Origin: Variovorax sp. EL159
GTDB taxonomy: Bacteria > Pseudomonadota > Gammaproteobacteria > Burkholderiales > Burkholderiaceae_C
DNA: 64,000 nucleotides
Direction: 5' to 3'
Assembly (NCBI RefSeq): GCF_900100965.1
Contig: NZ_FMUJ01000008.1
Span: 1 to 64,000 of the forward strand
Part shown: positions 60,530 to 64,000 of the stretch, piece by piece
How positions within the stretch are numbered: position 1 is the first letter of the stretch
Layout: each line of letters opens with the position of its first letter
Translations under genes and position numbers: made by a program
Notes under the pieces: generated by a model
Told to the model about the DNA's origin: nothing
The model's database searches: none
The model's input: only the letters and a program-made list of their open reading frames with translations

Positions 60530-62154
60530 GCAAAATCGAAACGAAATTGAATGCCCGCTCGGCGGACTTCCAGGCCAATGCGGCAGCCATGCGCGCGCTG
60601 GTTGACGACCTGCACAGGCAGTTCGCGAAAGTGGAGCAGGGCGGCGGCGAGGCTGCGCGCGCCAAGCACACCGCGCGCGGCAAACTGCTGCCGCGCGACC
60701 GCGTGGCCGAGCTGCTCGACCCGGGCACGCCGTTCCTCGAGATCGCGCCGCTGGCCGCGCATGCGATGTACCTTGACGGCAAGGGCGTGGAGTCGGCGCC
60801 GGGCGCCGGCATCATCACCGGCATCGGCCGCGTGAACGGTGTCGATTGCATGATCGTCTGCAACGACGCGACGGTGAAGGGCGGCACCTACTACCCGCTG
60901 ACCGTCAAGAAGCACCTGCGCGCACAAGAGATCGCCGAGCAGAACCGCCTGCCCTGCATCTACCTCGTGGACTCGGGCGGCGCCAACCTGCCGAACCAGG
61001 ACGAGGTGTTCCCTGATCGCGACCACTTCGGCCGCATCTTCTACAACCAGGCCAACATGAGCGCCCAGGGCATCCCGCAGATCGCGGTGGTCATGGGCTC
61101 GTGCACGGCGGGCGGTGCGTATGTGCCGGCGATGAGTGATGAATCGATCATCGTGAAGAACCAGGGCACCATCTTCCTGGGCGGGCCGCCGCTCGTGAAG
61201 GCGGCCACCGGCGAAGTGGTGACGGCCGAAGACCTGGGCGGTGGCGATGTGCACACGCGCCTGTCGGGCGTGGTCGATCACCTGGCGCAGAACGACCTGC
61301 ACGCACTGGCGCTCGCGCGCACGGCGGTGGCGAACCTCAATGCCAAGGCGGCATCGAACGAGCCCGCCGCGGCCTCGACGGCGCGCGCGCCCGAGTTCCC
61401 GCGCGAAGAGCTGTACGGCGTGATCCCGACCGACACGCGCAAGCCCTTCGACGTGCGCGAGATCATCGCGCGCATCGTCGACGGCAGCGAGTTCCACGAG
61501 TTCAAGGCCCGCTTTGGCGCCACGCTGGTCTGCGGCTTCGCCGAGATCGAAGGCATGCCGGTGGGCATCATCGCCAACAACGGCATCCTGTTCAGCGAGT
61601 CGGCGCAGAAGGGCGCGCACTTCATCGAGCTGTGCTGCCATCGCAAGATCCCGCTGGTGTTCTTGCAGAACATCACTGGCTTCATGGTGGGCCGCAAGTA
61701 CGAGAACGAAGGCATCGCGCGCCATGGCGCGAAGATGGTGACGGCCGTGGCCACCGCCAACGTGCCCAAGTTCACCGTCATCATCGGCGGCAGCTTCGGC
61801 GCCGGCAATTACGGAATGTGCGGCCGTGCGTACAGCCCGCGCTTTCTCTGGATGTGGCCCAACGCGCGCATCAGCGTCATGGGCGGCGAGCAGGCCGCGA
61901 GCGTGCTGGCTACCGTCAAGCGCGACGGCATCGAGCTGAAGGGCGGCAGCTGGAGCAAGGAAGAGGAAGAAGCCTTCAAGGCCCCCATCCGCCAGCAGTA
62001 CGAAGACCAGGGCCACCCCTACTACGCCACTGCGCGGCTGTGGGACGACGGCATCATCGATCCGGCCGACACGCGCCGCGTGCTGGCGCTGGGCCTGGCG
62101 GCCGCGCGCAATGCGCCGGTGCCCGAGCCGAAGTTCGGCATCTTCCGGATGTAG
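60526..62154 (+). CDS. liuB: Methylcrotonyl-CoA carboxylase beta subunit
   Basis: A 542-residue carboxyltransferase subunit that moves CO2 from biotin to 3-methylcrotonyl-CoA in leucine degradation. It has two crotonase-like halves. The acyl-CoA half has YLVDSGGANLPNQDEVFPDR and GSCTAGGAYVPAMSDE; the biotin half has FLQNITGFMVGRKYENEGIA and IIGGSFGAGNYGMCGRAY-type stretches. The biotin-carrying alpha subunit (liuD) is not inside the window but may lie beyond its end. ATGA overlap with the upstream ligase. Confidence 0.95.
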   Translation: MSKIETKLNARSADFQANAAAMRALVDDLHRQFAKVEQGGGEAARAKHTARGKLLPRDRVAELLDPGTPFLEIAPLAAHAMYLDGKGVESAPGAGIITGIGRVNGVDCMIVCNDATVKGGTYYPLTVKKHLRAQEIAEQNRLPCIYLVDSGGANLPNQDEVFPDRDHFGRIFYNQANMSAQGIPQIAVVMGSCTAGGAYVPAMSDESIIVKNQGTIFLGGPPLVKAATGEVVTAEDLGGGDVHTRLSGVVDHLAQNDLHALALARTAVANLNAKAASNEPAAASTARAPEFPREELYGVIPTDTRKPFDVREIIARIVDGSEFHEFKARFGATLVCGFAEIEGMPVGIIANNGILFSESAQKGAHFIELCCHRKIPLVFLQNITGFMVGRKYENEGIARHGAKMVTAVATANVPKFTVIIGGSFGAGNYGMCGRAYSPRFLWMWPNARISVMGGEQAASVLATVKRDGIELKGGSWSKEEEEAFKAPIRQQYEDQGHPYYATARLWDDGIIDPADTRRVLALGLAAARNAPVPEPKFGIFRM

Positions 62155-62175
62155 GACGCATCGAAGGAGTCCTTC

Positions 62176-63042
62176 ATGACGTTGCGCAAGCTCACGTTCA
62201 TTGCCGCCGCACTGCTGTGCTGCGCGATCGGCGCGCAGGCCCAGAGCCTGGCGCGCCGCGACATCGAGATTCCGATGGCGGTCAAGGGCTTCTTCGGCGA
62301 ATCGCACGTGAAGCTCGCGGCCACCGAATACAAGCCTGAGGGCGACGGGCCGTTCCCGGTGCTGGTGATCAACCACGGCACGCCGCGTTCGCCTTCCGAC
62401 TTCGCGAAGATGCAGGACCGCTATGCGCGGCAGGCCGAGCTGTTCGCGCGTCACGGCTTCCTGGTCATCAACCCGCTGCGCCGCGGCTACGGCAAGTCCG
62501 ACGGGCCGTGGGCCGAGAACTACTTCAGCTGCAGCAAGCCCGACTACGTGCAGGCCGGCCTCGAAAGCGCCAAGGACATCGGCGCCGCGCTCGACTACGC
62601 CCGCGCGCTGCCTTATGCCGACGCGCAGCACATCGTGCTGCTGGGCAAGTCGGCCGGCGGCTTCGGCGTGCTGGCGCTGTCGAGCCTGAACCCGGCCGGC
62701 GTGATCGGCACCATCAATTTCGCGGGCGGACGCGGCTCGCGCGGACCCGACGACGTGTGCAACGAAGCCAGCCTCGTCGATGCCTTCGGCCGCTATGCCT
62801 CGACCACGAAGGTGCCGATGCTGTGGGTCTATTCGGAGAACGACCATTTCTTCGGCCCCGCATTGGCCGGCCGATTGCTGGCGGCCTACAAGGCCAAGGG
62901 CGTGGACGTGCGCTTCGAGGGCGTACCGCCCTATGGCAACGATGGCCACGGCTTCTTCGAAGGGCGCGACAACGCGGCGATCTGGGTGCCGATGGTCGAT
63001 GAGTTCATCGCGAAGCTGGGGCTGCCACAGCGCCTTCAATGA
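62176..63042 (+). CDS. Secreted alpha/beta hydrolase
   Basis: A 288-residue protein with a signal peptide ending IGAQAQ and an alpha/beta-hydrolase fold resembling dienelactone hydrolases. The nucleophile elbow is LGKSAGGFG near residue 158, a likely acid lies in SENDHFF and the final His is in NDGHGFF. It starts 21 bases after liuB, and the Shine-Dalgarno GGAG sits inside the small palindrome GAAGGAGTCCTTC. A periplasmic hydrolase inside a cytosolic CoA pathway is unusual. Substrate unknown. Confidence 0.85.
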   Translation: MTLRKLTFIAAALLCCAIGAQAQSLARRDIEIPMAVKGFFGESHVKLAATEYKPEGDGPFPVLVINHGTPRSPSDFAKMQDRYARQAELFARHGFLVINPLRRGYGKSDGPWAENYFSCSKPDYVQAGLESAKDIGAALDYARALPYADAQHIVLLGKSAGGFGVLALSSLNPAGVIGTINFAGGRGSRGPDDVCNEASLVDAFGRYASTTKVPMLWVYSENDHFFGPALAGRLLAAYKAKGVDVRFEGVPPYGNDGHGFFEGRDNAAIWVPMVDEFIAKLGLPQRLQ

Positions 63043-63058
63043 CGACAAGACAACACAC

Positions 63059-63859
63059 ATGAGCGACCCCTACACCACGCTGCAACTGACGATCGAAGGC
63101 GCCATCGCCCGCATCTGGCTCGACCAGCCCGACGCACGCAACGCCTTCGACGACATCGTGATCGCCGAGCTGACACGCGCCTTCACCGAAGCCGGTGCCG
63201 CGCCGCAGGTGAAAGCCATCGTGCTCGGCGCGAACGGCCCGGCCTTCTGCGCTGGCGCCAACCTCAACTGGATGCGCCGCATGGCCGACTACACGCGCGA
63301 CGAGAACATCGCCGACGCGGGCAAGCTGGCCGAGATGCTCCGCGTCATCGCCGAGTGCCCCAAGCCGACCATCGCGCGCGTGCAGGGCGATGTGTACGCC
63401 GGTGGCATGGGCCTCGTGGCCGCATGCGACATGGCCGTGAGCGTCGACACCGCCTGGTACTGCCTGAGCGAAGTCAAGATCGGCCTCGTGCCCGCGACCA
63501 TCAGCCCGTATGTGCTGCGCGCGATGGGCACGCGGGCCTCGCAGCGCTACTTCCTCACGGCAGAGCGCTTCACCGCCGCCGAGGCGCACCGCATCGGCTT
63601 CGTGCATGAAGTGGTGGCGGCCGACGCGCTCGATGCCAAGGTCGGCGAACTGCTGAAGGCGTTGACCGGCGCGAGCCCGGCCGCCGTGCGCACCTGCAAG
63701 CAACTGATCGCCGACGTGGCCGGCCGCGAGATCGACAGCGCGCTGATCGCCAGGACCGTCGAAGGCATCGCCGACATCCGTTCGAGCGAAGAGGGCCGCG
63801 AGGGCGTGCAGGCCTTTTTGCAGAAGCGCAAGCCATCGTGGCTGGAAGCGAAGGCCTGA
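63059..63859 (+). CDS. liuC: Methylglutaconyl-CoA hydratase / enoyl-CoA hydratase family
   Basis: A 266-residue crotonase-fold enzyme, probably hydrating 3-methylglutaconyl-CoA to HMG-CoA, the step after LiuB. Oxyanion-hole blocks are visible: GPAFCAGANLNWMRRM near residue 66 and QGDVYAGGMGLVAACD near 110, with SEVKIGLVPATISPYV after it. Gene order liuA-liuB-liuC supports the role. The ATG at 63059 lies 16 bases after the hydrolase stop and has only a weak ribosome site. Confidence 0.9.
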   Translation: MSDPYTTLQLTIEGAIARIWLDQPDARNAFDDIVIAELTRAFTEAGAAPQVKAIVLGANGPAFCAGANLNWMRRMADYTRDENIADAGKLAEMLRVIAECPKPTIARVQGDVYAGGMGLVAACDMAVSVDTAWYCLSEVKIGLVPATISPYVLRAMGTRASQRYFLTAERFTAAEAHRIGFVHEVVAADALDAKVGELLKALTGASPAAVRTCKQLIADVAGREIDSALIARTVEGIADIRSSEEGREGVQAFLQKRKPSWLEAKA

Positions 63860-63863
63860 CGCC

Positions 63864-64000
63864 ATGCCGCACCGCCCGCTGATCGAACGCATGGATGCCT
63901 GGCTGGCCGCGAACCGCGCCGACTATCGCGCCGCGCTTCAACCGGGCGTGAGCGACAGCGAGCTCGATGCCTTCGAGGCGAAGTTCTCGCTGAAGCTGCC
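63864..64000 (+). CDS. SMI1/KNR4-like protein, N-terminal part only
   Basis: An open frame of 45 codons begins four bases after liuC and runs off the window. The sequence RMDAWLAANRADY followed by GVSDSELDAFEAKFSLKLP has the start typical of SMI1/KNR4 (SUKH) domains, in which a conserved LP motif follows an early helix. Some family members act as immunity proteins against toxins, others are housekeeping. Here the position at the end of a liu operon and the missing 3' part leave the role open. Confidence 0.5.
   Translation, partial: MPHRPLIERMDAWLAANRADYRAALQPGVSDSELDAFEAKFSLKL

Noticed and set aside
60400..63060. 886-residue open frame on the minus strand
   Set aside because: Antisense shadow of liuB and the hydrolase gene; its composition and lack of motifs mark it as non-coding.

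Overview
The window is high-GC chromosomal DNA from a member of the Comamonadaceae (Burkholderiales), very probably Variovorax. The strongest single clue is a secreted M20 peptidase at 40470-41720 that, from memory, is almost the same protein as glucarpidase CPG2 of Variovorax sp. RS-16, with all metal ligands kept. The corC-lnt pair, glyQ-glyS, a liu (leucine catabolism) operon and a TPP-riboswitch thiC fit the same group. Nearly all the DNA is coding. There is no prophage, transposase, tRNA or CRISPR, and no gene-free stretch above 300 bases.

Layout. 1-317: 3' end of an rRNA operon (last bases of 23S, spacer, 5S, terminator). 478-3102: acyl-CoA synthetase and metallo-beta-lactamase-fold hydrolase. 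3231-6700: phenylalanine/tyrosine operon (hppD, a PheC-like periplasmic protein, phhA) with a divergent Lrp-type regulator. 6810-10190: GNAT, corC and lnt; lnt has an in-frame amber codon near its expected start. 10215-17221: a minus-strand operon of ABC transporter, creatininase-like and cytosine-deaminase-like hydrolases and FAD- and flavin-dependent oxidoreductases, probably for uptake and breakdown of an N-heterocycle. 17461-22654: six tightly coupled genes for secreted beta-rich proteins, a PapD-like chaperone and an unusual outer-membrane barrel, the best candidate here for an undescribed surface system. 22692-25534: TetR, periplasmic asparaginase, PAP2 phosphatase. 25705-31823: glyQ, a membrane hydrolase, glyS, gmhB, plsC and a YgjP-type peptidase. 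31840-36003: SDR, pseudouridine synthase, a leucine-rich-repeat/protein-kinase fusion and a second MBL hydrolase.

36011-42884: a perfect 20-bp operator, a LiuR-like MerR regulator, carbonic anhydrase, aceK, thiolase, glucarpidase and acyl-CoA dehydrogenase, a set suggesting control of acyl-CoA use and the glyoxylate branch. 42979-48960: periplasmic trehalase, secreted amidase, LuxR regulator and a divergent membrane hybrid histidine kinase. 49016-55183: YchJ, TPP riboswitch with thiC, HAD phosphatase, thioredoxin, D-2-hydroxyacid dehydrogenase coupled to a possible Imm5-like protein, and another LuxR. 55299-56324: Rieske oxygenase. 56361-64000: AraC regulator divergent from the leucine-degradation genes liuA, an acyl-CoA synthetase, liuB, a secreted alpha/beta hydrolase and liuC, ending in a truncated SMI1/KNR4-like gene.

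Several genes work in shared pathways. PhhA, Hpd and possibly the PheC-like protein handle phenylalanine and tyrosine. LiuA, LiuB and LiuC carry isovaleryl-CoA towards HMG-CoA. AceK sets flow between the TCA cycle and glyoxylate shunt when acetyl-CoA is the carbon source. All calls rest on reading the sequence and remembered family knowledge; no database search was run.
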